Source: Phorcus lineatus
Taxonomy: Eukaryota > Mollusca > Gastropoda > Trochida > Trochidae
Assembly (NCBI GenBank): GCA_921293015.1
Contig: OV121088.1
Span: 3,286,001 to 3,350,000 of the forward strand
Direction of reading: 5' to 3'
Length of the DNA stretch: 64,000 nt
A model generated the notes under the pieces. It was not told the DNA's origin, did not search any database, and saw only the letters and a program-made list of their open reading frames with translations. The position numbers and the translations under genes are program-made. This document shows, one piece after another, positions 45,216-54,560 of the stretch (positions are counted from its first letter, which is position 1; each line of letters opens with the position of its first letter).

Positions 45216-46258
45216 CGGAATTACGGAATAAGGGAATTTCGGACGGAACTGAAAAATTTATGCCTCCGGCAAAGCTTTTTTGCGGGTGACATAATTAGAA
45301 CTCCCAAACAGTTGAGGAGTCTGTATACAAGGATTCAGATTTCTAGGCCTTTCCCTTCTGGAGAGGAAGGTGAATATCCAGGGTCACCAATACTATGAAT
45401 TAGAATCTCAGTAAAATAAGAAATCTATTGCTTTTGGAGAAGAATATAAAAATAGTTTTAAGGGCGTGATCCCATTGGCCCTTATTAAAAAATCAGTAGA
45501 GACTGAATTGGAATATATATCTAAGCCTTTTTTCTTATCAAGATTAATATGCCGTTTTCTTATACTTATACTACTTAAATGCCTATTTTAGCTATCAGCA
45601 TAAAAAGTGCAATGAATACACGATTGAAAGTTAGAAAACAAAACGATAAATTGCACTTTTAAAAGGAATGTTCTCAAGAGACGTAATTGAATATCACAAT
45701 ACATTTTGCGACCACGAATTAATCCTATAATCTTTTCCTAAAACCAGTTCAATGTAGTCCATTGTAGTGCTTTGGTGATGAGATAAACCCAGAAATACGG
45801 TGGTTACTGAGAGACTGGAGGGCGATGCAGTGTTAAACTAACAAACTGTGTTGACAGAGTGATTTGACCCGACCTACTTTGACAATCTGGCCAGGGCAGC
45901 CGTCTCATGATATACTGAATTACGAATACTTTATAGCATAGCATCAACTGTCGATGAAAACCTGAATTCTAGATTGTAGAGTTGATGGTCGTGCCCATCC
46001 ACACGAAATTTGCAATCTGAAACATATCCCGTACATGTTCGATAGTGTTGAGGACCGGCGAACGGGCAGTCCATTTTGGACGATTCTCTCTAGCTATAGG
46101 AACTAGAGGGAGGGGAGGGGGGTATTCAATTTATTCACGATTTCAGGCTCGATCTCCTTCATGCAATATGAATTTCTCTTGAATTGCACTAGAACATAAG
46201 ACTTGGACACTTTTAATTTGTGTGGGGCTATCCAAAAGGCTCCTCTCGATGGTGATAT

Positions 46259-46808
46259 TAACACAGCTTGTAATACAACATATGTGTTTCTCCACTTAAA
46301 GTGGCAAGCCGGTTATAAAAGATGACAAACAAGAAGACTTTGTGTTTTTCTTCTGTATTTTCTGCGGGAGGTTTTCACCAGAACTTTTACAATAATGGCG
46401 TCCACAGGCGAGAGAAGTCGGGGATTGTGTCACGCCGTAGCTGCGACTCCGAACCTGTCTGCCTGGTTTACGCTATGCACGAGCCTTTATAGATTATGGA
46501 CAATAGGGTCATTTAACATTAAAACTACACACCAGATGTCAGTTTGAAACTGTTGCAATATGTCAAGTCCGGAGAACAGCGGCCGTTCAATTACTGCATC
46601 GGGCTCTGATTAGCGTGGCGAGGGGATGCTTTGATCCCCGCCGACGTGCTCTGATTAGCGTGGCGAGGGGATGCCTTGATCCCTGCCGACATAAGCCACT
46701 TCACTGGGAGCGTGGCAAGGGGATGGTTTGAACCCTGCCGACTTGAGACACTTCACTGAGTATTTATCATGAAACAGAAAATTATATATGAACAGTTACG
46801 CTATGACA
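46259..46808 (-). repeat. 3' LTR
   Basis: Differs from the other LTR at about seven positions, all within its first 110 bp as numbered on the plus strand. The remaining roughly 440 bp appear identical. Contains three internal GC-rich subrepeats with the phrase GCGTGGCGAGGGGATG (46603-46745). Confidence 0.9.
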
Positions 46809-46824
46809 AATTCCTCCGCCCCCG
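46809..46824 (-). promoter_or_regulatory. polypurine tract of the LTR element
   Basis: On the minus strand CGGGGGCGGAGGAATT abuts the TGTCATAG start of the 3' LTR, the position where plus-strand DNA synthesis is primed in LTR retrotransposons. Confidence 0.7.
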
Positions 46825-46846
46825 GTGAGACTCGTCCTCGAGTCTC

Positions 46847-47989
46847 CTAATGCGGTTTGTGGTGTGCATTCGAGTATGTTGAAGATGAGTTGAGTCCAGC
46901 ACAGTTGGGGGAGATTAGACCAGGAATCTGCCAGCGGGTGGATGGACATGGTTTGTGGTCAACATGAGAAGATTTATGACTGTCGTGCATTATGTTGTGG
47001 TGAGGATTTGAATAATTCTGATATTGTTTACATCTAAATTCTAAACTTCTTACATGTGAATTTAGTCTTGATATTTCTTGATTCTGCCGTATGGAAGCAC
47101 GTTTATGGACCAAATTTTCTAGCTGAAGATCTTGGAATTGTTTTTGTAAAATGTTTATTTCCGTTTCTTTGTCTTCAATATTTGCCATATTTTCAATATG
47201 TAATGCTTCATTCTCACGCGTTAATTCTTGGTTCTCCTCTTCTAGCAAAGAGACTTTGTCTGTTAACCTACTTATGGCATCTAACAGCGGACCGGTTGTG
47301 CTAACACAATCGAAAAATGATCTAATTCCTATGTTCGAAAAGGGTAATTGTCTAGCCAAATATTTTCTAACATGGAAGTCTAATTTTCGAAATGAATCTC
47401 TTTCGTTTCTCTTTGAAGATTTAGTATTTGGCTTTTGAAATGAATTTTTCTCTAGTTTCTGATGTTCGCCTCGATTTTGATTTTGATTTTTGACTTTAAG
47501 TGCATATACGGCAGAAGCATGATGGCCAGAAGAGAGTGTCTTACTTGTAATTGAACTGTGCCCTACGGTAGGGTAATTTCTAGGTTTTGAAGGTGAAAAA
47601 TACAAAGGGGCATCAAAACAACAAATAGTCAAATGACCAACCTGACCACACAAGAAGCAGTTTTTGAAATTAGCATGACAGTCAACTTCCTGATGAGAAG
47701 ACCACTTACCACATCGCCGACAGCGGTGATCCTGGTGTAGATCAGTGTGTTTGTCCTGCCACTGACGTTGACGGCTTGCAGTCTGTCTCATTCTCCAGTG
47801 AGATGGGAAGAAGGCTGTCATGTCTGCTCCTCTGTGTTGGTCGGGATGATCCTTGACTCTGCCGGAGGTAGAAGTTTCTTCTCTGGGGGTTATGAAACCG
47901 AATGTAGTTTCTCCGAGAAGTCCTCGTTCTTTTCTCACAGCAGGGGGGACTCCACCAGGTACCGGAATACCACTTAACTTTAAGAAAAG
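46847..47989 (-). CDS. gag-like protein with two zinc knuckles and a coiled coil
   Basis: Single open frame on the minus strand between the LTRs. It opens after a TAG at 47990-47992 and has no ATG until 47821-47819, so the true start is unsure (non-ATG start, splicing or a frameshift from an upstream frame are possible). Counting from 47938, Cys73-x2-Cys76-x5-His82-x4-Cys87 and Cys94-x2-Cys97-x4-His102-x4-Cys107 are two CCHC-type zinc knuckles, the second with canonical Gag spacing. They should bind element RNA. A basic Asn/Lys/Arg-rich linker follows, then a predicted coiled coil at about 215-290 (LLEEENQELTRENEALHIEN and onward). A His/Ser-rich tail ends at 46847. No capsid fold could be recognised by eye. 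A coiled coil after the knuckles is unusual for Gag. Confidence 0.7.
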   Translation of the reverse strand, partial: LFLKLSGIPVPGGVPPAVRKERGLLGETTFGFITPREETSTSGRVKDHPDQHRGADMTAFFPSHWRMRQTASRQRQWQDKHTDLHQDHRCRRCGKWSSHQEVDCHANFKNCFLCGQVGHLTICCFDAPLYFSPSKPRNYPTVGHSSITSKTLSSGHHASAVYALKVKNQNQNRGEHQKLEKNSFQKPNTKSSKRNERDSFRKLDFHVRKYLARQLPFSNIGIRSFFDCVSTTGPLLDAISRLTDKVSLLEEENQELTRENEALHIENMANIEDKETEINILQKQFQDLQLENLVHKRASIRQNQEISRLNSHVRSLEFRCKQYQNYSNPHHNIMHDSHKSSHVDHKPCPSTRWQIPGLISPNCAGLNSSSTYSNAHHKPH

Positions 47990-47996
47990 CTAAGTA

Positions 47997-48012
47997 CCTC
48001 TGTTCAACACCA
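47997..48012 (-). promoter_or_regulatory. possible primer-binding site
   Basis: TGGTGTTGAACAGAGG on the minus strand, two bases inside the 5' LTR. It starts TGG as expected for pairing with a tRNA 3' CCA end. The tRNA was not identified. Confidence 0.5.
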
Positions 48013-48014
48013 AT

Positions 48015-48564
48015 TAACACAGCTTGAAATACAACATATGTGTTTCTCCACTTGAAGTGGCAAGCCGGTTTCAAATGATGACAAACAAGAAGACTTTGAG
48101 TTTTTCTTCTATATTTTCTGCGGGAGGTTTTCACCAGAACTTTTACAATAATGGCGTCCACAGGCGAGAGAAGTCGGGGATTGTGTCACGCCGTAGCTGC
48201 GACTCCGAACCTGTCTGCCTGGTTTACGCTATGCACGAGCCTTTATAGATTATGGACAATAGGGTCATTTAACATTAAAACTACACACCAGATGTCAGTT
48301 TGAAACTGTTGCAATATGTCAAGTCCGGAGAACAGCGGCCGTTCAATTACTGCATCGGGCTCTGATTAGCGTGGCGAGGGGATGCTTTGATCCCCGCCGA
48401 CGTGCTCTGATTAGCGTGGCGAGGGGATGCCTTGATCCCTGCCGACATAAGCCACTTCACTGGGAGCGTGGCAAGGGGATGGTTTGAACCCTGCCGACTT
48501 GAGACACTTCACTGAGTATTTATCATGAAACAGAAAATTATATATGAACAGTTACGCTATGACA
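48015..48564 (-). repeat. 5' LTR
   Basis: Partner of the repeat at 46259-46808, the same length, flanked outside by ATAT. As the 5' LTR it should hold the element promoter; no core promoter motif is obvious. Confidence 0.9.
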
Positions 48565-48965
48565 ATATCACAGTGTTACTGATCATTTAGTTGAAGGGAA
48601 GAAACAGGACCTTTTGGAAGCATGACAAATCTTCCTTGTTTCGTCAGTTCACCTCAAAATGGAAAAAGGTTTTCTTTTATCTACTAAGTACTTATCTAGA
48701 CTTGGAATGACGGTAAATGAAGGTTCAATTACAGTTCAACTAATCAAGATAAAGCAAATAGTCAACCGTTGAATACGGCCTTCCCACAGGTGGATATAAA
48801 TGTAAGACATCTATATGTATAACAGCCTGTGGTATACTTAAACACGCTTTATAATCATCATAATCTTAAGAATGTAAATCAATCATTATCTTACAGCTGT
48901 GTTTTAAATAAAGATTGTTTAATGACGTGCATTGAAGAGCATACTTATGTGGCCACAGATGTCAC

Positions 48966-49029
48966 GAGTGAGTGAGTGAGTGAGTTATTGTTTAACGCCG
49001 CTTGGGCAATATTTCAGCCATTAGCGGCG
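48966..49029 (+). repeat. GAGTGAGT-hairpin repeat, copy 3
   Basis: Best copy. (GAGT)5 leads into TATTGTTTAACGCCGCTTGG and GCAATATTTCAGCCATTAGCGGCG, with CGCCGCT and AGCGGCG perfectly complementary. Confidence 0.9.
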
Positions 49030-49371
49030 TCAGATGTCATGAAATTCAAGACATAACATTTTTTCATAAATATCGATATGAATAATAGATGATAGAATTA
49101 TCAAGAATCACAAACTAGCTCTTTTTTAGGTGAATTGTTACGAGTGATTCCGAAATTACAATTTTAATGAAGTAAAGGGAGAAGTTGAGGGTCACATATA
49201 ACCGTCAGATGATCTTATAAACTTTCAGATAAGATAACTCTCCAATCTGCTCCGGCTATCCCAGGCAATAACTACACCTTACCGTCCCAGGGAGAGGGCA
49301 TGGCAGGGTCGGCTGTTTTAAGGTTAACGTTGTATTTTCAATACATTTTTTTGTCTCGGCTGCTCGTTTTA

Positions 49372-50165
49372 TTGCAGGAGAAAGCCTGCTATGCATTGCG
49401 GTGAAACCTGCAGGCATCGGTAGGTACTAGCGAACCATGGGCGGTACTGCAGTGTAACATTTTACCCAATCCTTAAAGGCTCTAGTGCACGCTTTTACGG
49501 TTTAAATTGGTGATTTTAAGGTTTACGATGACTTATGCATTCACTTAAACTTTCTATCGATGCAATGATGTACTACACATTCTTTACAATTTACCTGCAA
49601 TTAGCAATGAAAACGTTAAGACAGTCGCTGCCGGCTTCGACATATACAAATCTATGGTTAGCTGTGCACAAAACGGATGGATTATTGACACTTGGAAACG
49701 GCTGAACTAGTACTGTGTGCAGCTATTGAATTTACCTAAACTCTGAACTGAGAACAAATCATGATATATGTTTTATGAAAGGAATGTTGTAAATTAACCG
49801 ATTTAAGAACAAGGTATTGGCATAGTTATTAGATTGACCATAGCGGCTGCCGTTTCCGCTTTTCTCGTTATGAGCAAAATCTTAATATTTCCGATATCGT
49901 AGTTCATGCGGATTGAATGTAACGTAACATTAAATACTTCCGGCCTTTAAAAATCCACTTTACTACCTGAATACGTAAATATTTGTTAAAAAACTTACGA
50001 GGTAGATTACTTTAGTGAGGATAGTGAGTAATATCGAGGGATATGCAGTATTTGTGAATTCGTTGTTTTTTTCGAAATATTGGTGTGCACTAGTGCGTTT
50101 AATGCATGTAAAGCAGTTCCCTACTACAAACAGAGGGATACGAACCTCGGCGGGGCAGAGCGTTT
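49372..50165 (+). mobile_element. SINE interrupted by a MITE
   Basis: 49372-49482 aligns with 9316-9432 (TATGCATTGCGGTGAAACCT, GCATCGGTAGGTACTAGCGA). The alignment resumes after the MITE at 50103 (TGTAAAGCAGTTCCCTACTA) with what follows at 9433 and beyond in the intact copy. The interruption lies exactly at a TTAA. Confidence 0.7.
49483..50102 (+). mobile_element. MITE family B, copy 1 (TTAA target)
   Basis: 620 bp bounded by TTAA. The left terminus is AGGCTCTAGTGCACGC and the right terminus, inverted, ACGCACTAGTGCACAC. The interior matches copies at 56612-57224 and, reversed, 59060-59733. The TTAA duplication suggests mobilisation by a piggyBac-type transposase. No protein is encoded. Confidence 0.88.
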
Positions 50166-50377
50166 TAACAGAACCTTTCTCAAGAAGTTAGGTGTCCTCA
50201 AAACTGAAAAAAATCAAGACTTGGAAGTCGTTTGTTGCCTAAACAATCAATGCATTCACATTACGCCACTTGACGGTACAAAGGGCTACATCATGCGTGC
50301 CGTGCAATCTGTAATCCGAGTTGATTTAGGTAATTTGTTCACCAAAACGCGAGATTTGAGTTTATAAGGGTTAGTCT

Positions 50378-50740
50378 TTAAGGGCCACAGAATATGTTGT
50401 TGGAGTAAAATATGTCAAACTTCATAATTGATGTCATTTTATCAAGAAGTACTGGTTGTTTCTGAAAATCAATATCGTAGTGCTTATTAGTTCAGTATTG
50501 TGACAATAAAGAGATTAAAGTCGTGATTCATGTTCCAAAACCGGACAATGGCGCGCGACAATGAATCAAACGATTCAAAGACAAATATTGATTGGCAGTG
50601 TTCAGTGGGACATTTAACTAATATATTTGTAAACTGGACACAAGTTATGACTTCCTAACATTTAAACGGCTGATTTCCAACTATCATTGAAAACTATAAA
50701 ATATCATAATTTTGACATTTTAGACATAAGGTGCAAGTTT
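50378..50740 (+). mobile_element. MITE family A, copy 4, diverged
   Basis: TTAAGGGCCACAGAATATGTT at the left, then GTCATTTTATCAAGAAGTAC, AAACCGGACAATGGCGCGCG and GTTCAGTGGGACATTTAACT, matching other members. The right terminal repeat is not visible. Confidence 0.6.
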
Positions 50741-51830
50741 AGAGAGGCGATATGGGTTTAACTCAGGATATATGGTACATAAAAAGTAGATATACAATAG
50801 TCAATATTGAGTTTGGAAGGTTCAGATCAAATCAAACTCAACTCATAAACAGTTTTCTGTGCACATGTTTATACATTTCAATCTTTTTTCACATTTCGAC
50901 AGTTTTACAAAATTTAACATTCTTACATTTTCCAACAGATTAGCATTCTAATAGCATTAACGTAACGTCAGATACCTCAGACAGAACAGGGACACACGAA
51001 GCGCATCATCGATTTCATTAACACGACATGGAGATAGACGATCTTATCAGTGTGTGAGTCAATTATTGTTCAGCGTCGCTTGGGCAATGATTCGGCCATT
51101 AGTGACAAAAGCGATTAATTAAAGGTAGGTACAATCTTTCTTCCGCTTTCAAACATATCCCTATGAGAGCCGACACGGAAGCGTGTTAGGGCAATCTGAT
51201 ACTTTCAACTTCAATATTTTCCTATGCACAGAGTTTCCTAAATATGAAGATATCAACGTTACAGCCACGTGAGAGAATTGGAGATTGAAATAGCTGATAC
51301 TGAATGTCTTCGAAGAAATAATCTTTCTTTTGAATATCTTGTTCAGCGAACCGGGTGTCTTTAAACCTTGTTCTGTAAATATTTTCAGAGCTAATGAAAA
51401 CGCCCACCTGCTGAAAATACCAAACCAATATATCTATAACTCCTGATTACTTCTACAGGTAAACCGTTAAAAATGTCTTTAAATGAAAAAATGAATTTAC
51501 TACCTCCTTTTTGAAAGATAACAGATAAAGTTTTCAGTTTTTACTGTAAAAAGGATATTGCAGTAACAATGCGTCATTTCTAACCATCCCGATATCATTT
51601 AACACTAACAGTTATGTTGAACAAAATGAACAGAAACATTCACACAATCATAACCATCAGGTGAAACTACAAGTTCTTCATATAAACTGTTTAACTATTT
51701 TATTAACAAGCATGAAGAGTCGTCTTTATGCCGCCATTTTTTAAAATAAAAATTTATTCTTATGATTAATACTAAACTCCTCACATTTCTGGCATTGAAC
51801 ATTGTTTATATTTACCTTTAAGATCATTTG
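50741..51830. other. non-coding stretch
   Basis: One GAGTGAGT-hairpin copy (51052-51106: TGTGAGTCAATTATTGTTCA, GCGTCGCTTGGGCAATGATT) lies here. The remainder is AT-rich with unsupported short frames. Confidence 0.55.
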
Positions 51831-52183
51831 CAGGGGCGTAGGAACAGGGGGGGGGGGCTTAGCCCCCCACTTTTTATCGAAATGTTGTTTTTTTTCAAAA
51901 TGACTATTTTCCCCTTTCTATTACATATTTCTCAATAACTGGTCTAGTATTGTTACAAAACAGTTACTATGCACTACTTTGAGGGTAGTTCTAAAACTAC
52001 TCTGAGGGTAGAACTAAAACATCCAATCAAACAAGGAATTAAACTGACTTCAGTATTATGTCCTAATTGATGATAAGATGGGATAAGCAGCCAGCAAGTT
52101 TCCTGTTACAAAATTTCAATTCAAGCTCTCCCCCCCCCCCCCCCCCCCCCCCCCCCACTTTCAAATTCGCTCCTACGCCCCTG
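51831..52183. mobile_element. small DNA-transposon derivative with poly-C end
   Basis: CAGGGGCGTAGGA at both ends as perfect 13-bp inverted repeats, flanked by ATTTG on each side (possible 5-bp target duplication). A G11 tract near the left end faces a C run of about 28 at the right. CAGGGGCG-type termini are common in hAT-like elements, but those make 8-bp duplications, so the superfamily is open. Confidence 0.7.
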
Positions 52184-52362
52184 ATTTGTAAAATATAATC
52201 TACACAAGATAATTGTTTCACATTTTCATTTTTCCCCCCGAAAGTATTGCAGTAAATGAAAATACCGATTAGAGGAAACTCCAAAAAGGCACATCTACAT
52301 GCTGACTGAGCCACATGGTAAGCTTCATTGAGCTTCTTGGAACAAATTTTTAGTTTTTATCT

Positions 52363-52423
52363 TGAGCGAGTGAATGAGTTATTGGTAAGCGGCTCTTGGT
52401 CAATATTTCAGCCATTAGCGGCT
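52363..52423 (+). repeat. GAGTGAGT-hairpin repeat, copy 5
   Basis: GAGCGAGTGAATGAGTTATT, GGTAAGCGGCTCTTGGTCAA and TATTTCAGCCATTAGCGGCT. The most diverged of the five. Confidence 0.75.
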
Positions 52424-52932
52424 ATTGAAAAGGAACTCTCAGTAACATTACCATGAACGCAATAAAAAACAAAAACTTTAAAACCCGAAAAAGCACATCA
52501 ACATATGCTGCTTAAACCACGAATCAAATTTGCTGTGCTATTGTTTTTTGAGTCCGGAACGATGTCCGGAAAATCGGGAGGTCGGACGGGGTCAAATTTA
52601 ATATCCAACACCAACTTCGTGTAATAACTATCTGATTTTGGAGTGAAATAGGTTCATGTTGACATTTGATGTGAATGGCCTTGTCTAGGATTCATAAAAA
52701 CACGGCAGAAATTGTTCCACTAAATTCAGAGCACAGGGCAGACTCAATCGTCACCTTAGTAATGCAATAAAACAGTTTTTCCCTCGTATTTCAACTATAA
52801 AAATGATCCAGGGAAAACTTAATTATTATTAACTTTTTGTACTAGGAATTAAAAAGTTATAATGTTTCGTTCCATGTTGAATGAATAAGAGACTCTCCAC
52901 GACGTAGTAGAAAATATTTAACATATGTATAA

Positions 52933-54362
52933 TGATTTGATATGACATTTTAGCATACTAGTATCATAAACTACTATACGAAGTATATTAGTAATGCTGT
53001 ATTATATAACTTTTTTCATCCGGGAGAATTGTAAAAGTATGGTGAGGCTATAACAAAAAAATTCTTGATTCAACAAACTTAAGAAAATCAACTTAAATGA
53101 TTTGATATGACATTTTAGCATACTAGTATCATAAACTACTATACGAGGTATTAGTAATGCTGTATTAAATAACTCTTTGCAACCGGGAGAATTGTAAAAG
53201 TATGGTGAGGCTATAACAAAAATTTTCTTGATTCAACAAAGTTAAGCAAATCCACTTCAATGATTTGATGTGACATTTTAGCAAACTAGTATCATAAACT
53301 ACTATACGAGGTATTAGTAATGCTGTATTAAATAACTCTTTGCAACCGGGAGAATTGTAAATGTATGGTGAGGCTATAACAAAAAAATTCTTGATTCAAC
53401 AAACTTAAGCAAATCCACTTCAATGATTTGATATGACATTTTAGCATACTAGTATAATAAACTACTATAAGTATCAGTAATGCTGTATTAAATAACTCTT
53501 TGCAACCGGGAGAATTGTAAATGTATGGTGAGGCTATAACAAAAATTTTCTTGATTCAACAAACTTAAGCAAATCCACTTCAATGACATTTTAGCATACT
53601 ATCATCATAAACTACTATAAGTATGAGTAATGCTGTATCAAATAACTCTTTGCAACCGGGAGAATTGTAAAAGTATGGTGAGGCTATAACAAAAAATTTC
53701 TTGATTCAACAAACTTAAGCAAATCCACTTCAATGATTTGATATGACATTTTAGCATACTAGTATCATAAACTACTATAAGTATTAGTAATGCTGTATTA
53801 AATAACTCTTTGCAACCGGGAGAATTGTAAAAGTATGGTGAGGCTATAACAAAAAAATTCTTGATTCAACAAACTTAAGCAAATCCACTTCAATGATTTG
53901 ATATGACATGTTAGCATACTAGTATAATAAACTACTATAAGTATTAGTAATGCTGTATCAAATAACTCTTTGCAACCGGGAGAATTGTAAATGTATGGTG
54001 AGGCTATAACAAAAATTTTCTTGATTCAACAAACTTAAGCAAATCCACTTCAATGATTTGATATGACATTTTAGCATACTAGTATAATAAACTACTATAA
54101 GTATTAGTAATGCTGTATTAAATAACTCTTTGCAACCGGGAGAATTGTAAAAGTATGGTGAGGCTATAACAAAAAATTTCTTGATTCAACAAACTTAAGC
54201 AAATCCACTTCAATGACATTTTAGCATACTATTATCATAAACTACTATAAGTATTAGTAATGCTGTATTAAATAACTCTTTGCAACCGGGAGAAATGTAA
54301 AAGTATGGTGAGGCTATAACAAAAGTTTTCTTGACTCAACAAACTAAAACAAATCCACTTCA
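52933..54362. repeat. satellite-like tandem repeat, 150-166-bp unit, 9 copies
   Basis: Units start at about 52933, 53099, 53262, 53425, 53585, 53735, 53895, 54055 and 54215. Each has GATATGACATTTTAGCATAC, TAATGCTGTATTAAATAAC, CAACCGGGAGAATTGTAAA and GGTGAGGCTATAACAAAA. Two units (53585, 54215) share a deletion of GATTTGAT, implying block duplication of three to four units. The last unit runs into an exon-like frame. Confidence 0.95.
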
Positions 54363-54387
54363 TGTACATGTATGTATCATCACACAG

Positions 54388-54560
54388 GCCAGACAATGGT
54401 TTGGAAATATGATATACCCGGGTAACTCACTAACAGCACGAAACGTCTCCCCTACCTTTGTGCCACGTGTGGTTCAGTCGCTATCGGACAGAGATGTGAC
54501 TGACTGGTCCTTGTTCAAACTAACCCACAAAGCCTTTATCAGTGTTTTTCAACGTGGTTG
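54388..54560 (+). CDS. unidentified exon-like open frame
   Basis: CATCACACAG at the left is a usable acceptor and TTG|GTAAGT at the right is a strong donor. The 173-nt interval is open in one frame, reading ARQWFGNMIYPGNSLTARNV then SPTFVPRVVQSLSDRDVTDW and SLFKLTHKAFISVFQRG. Codon use is balanced, unlike the surrounding AT-rich repeat, so it looks like real or once-real coding sequence. I do not recognise the family; the QWFGN resemblance to M1 aminopeptidases is only local and lacks their HExxH site. No partner exons were found on either side. Confidence 0.4.

Larger units (their letters stand above)
42060..46258. other. region upstream of the METTL27-like gene
   Basis: Contains a MITE composite and a 155-bp duplication listed separately. 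The promoter of the methyltransferase gene should lie here, but I see no decisive core promoter element. Minus-strand frames at 43929-44159 and 44432-44629 lack recognisable domains. Confidence 0.5.
46259..48564 (-). mobile_element. gag-only LTR retrotransposon (non-autonomous)
   Basis: Two 550-bp direct repeats (46259-46808 and 48015-48564) flank a 1.2-kb interior. Read on the minus strand, each LTR starts TGTCATAGCG and ends GCTGTGTTA. ATAT occurs immediately outside both ends (46255-46258 and 48565-48568), consistent with a 4-bp target duplication. A GGGGGCGGAGGAA polypurine tract precedes the 3' LTR and TGGTGTTGAACAGAGG follows the 5' LTR as a possible primer-binding site. The interior encodes one zinc-knuckle/coiled-coil protein and has no protease, reverse transcriptase, RNase H or integrase. 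Replication would need enzymes supplied by another element. Confidence 0.85.

Noticed and set aside
47742-48161. 139-codon minus-strand frame spanning the 5' LTR edge
   Set aside because: Most of it lies in the LTR and the rest overlaps the gag-like frame in another phase. It could be an upstream frame joined by frameshift, but no motif supports this.
50080-50367. 95-codon plus-strand frame after MITE B copy 1
   Set aside because: Begins inside the MITE terminus and runs through the resumed SINE; no protein family resemblance.
54388-54420. QWFGN taken as an M1 aminopeptidase exon
   Set aside because: The zinc motif HExxH that precedes WFGN in M1 enzymes is absent; five matching residues are not enough.
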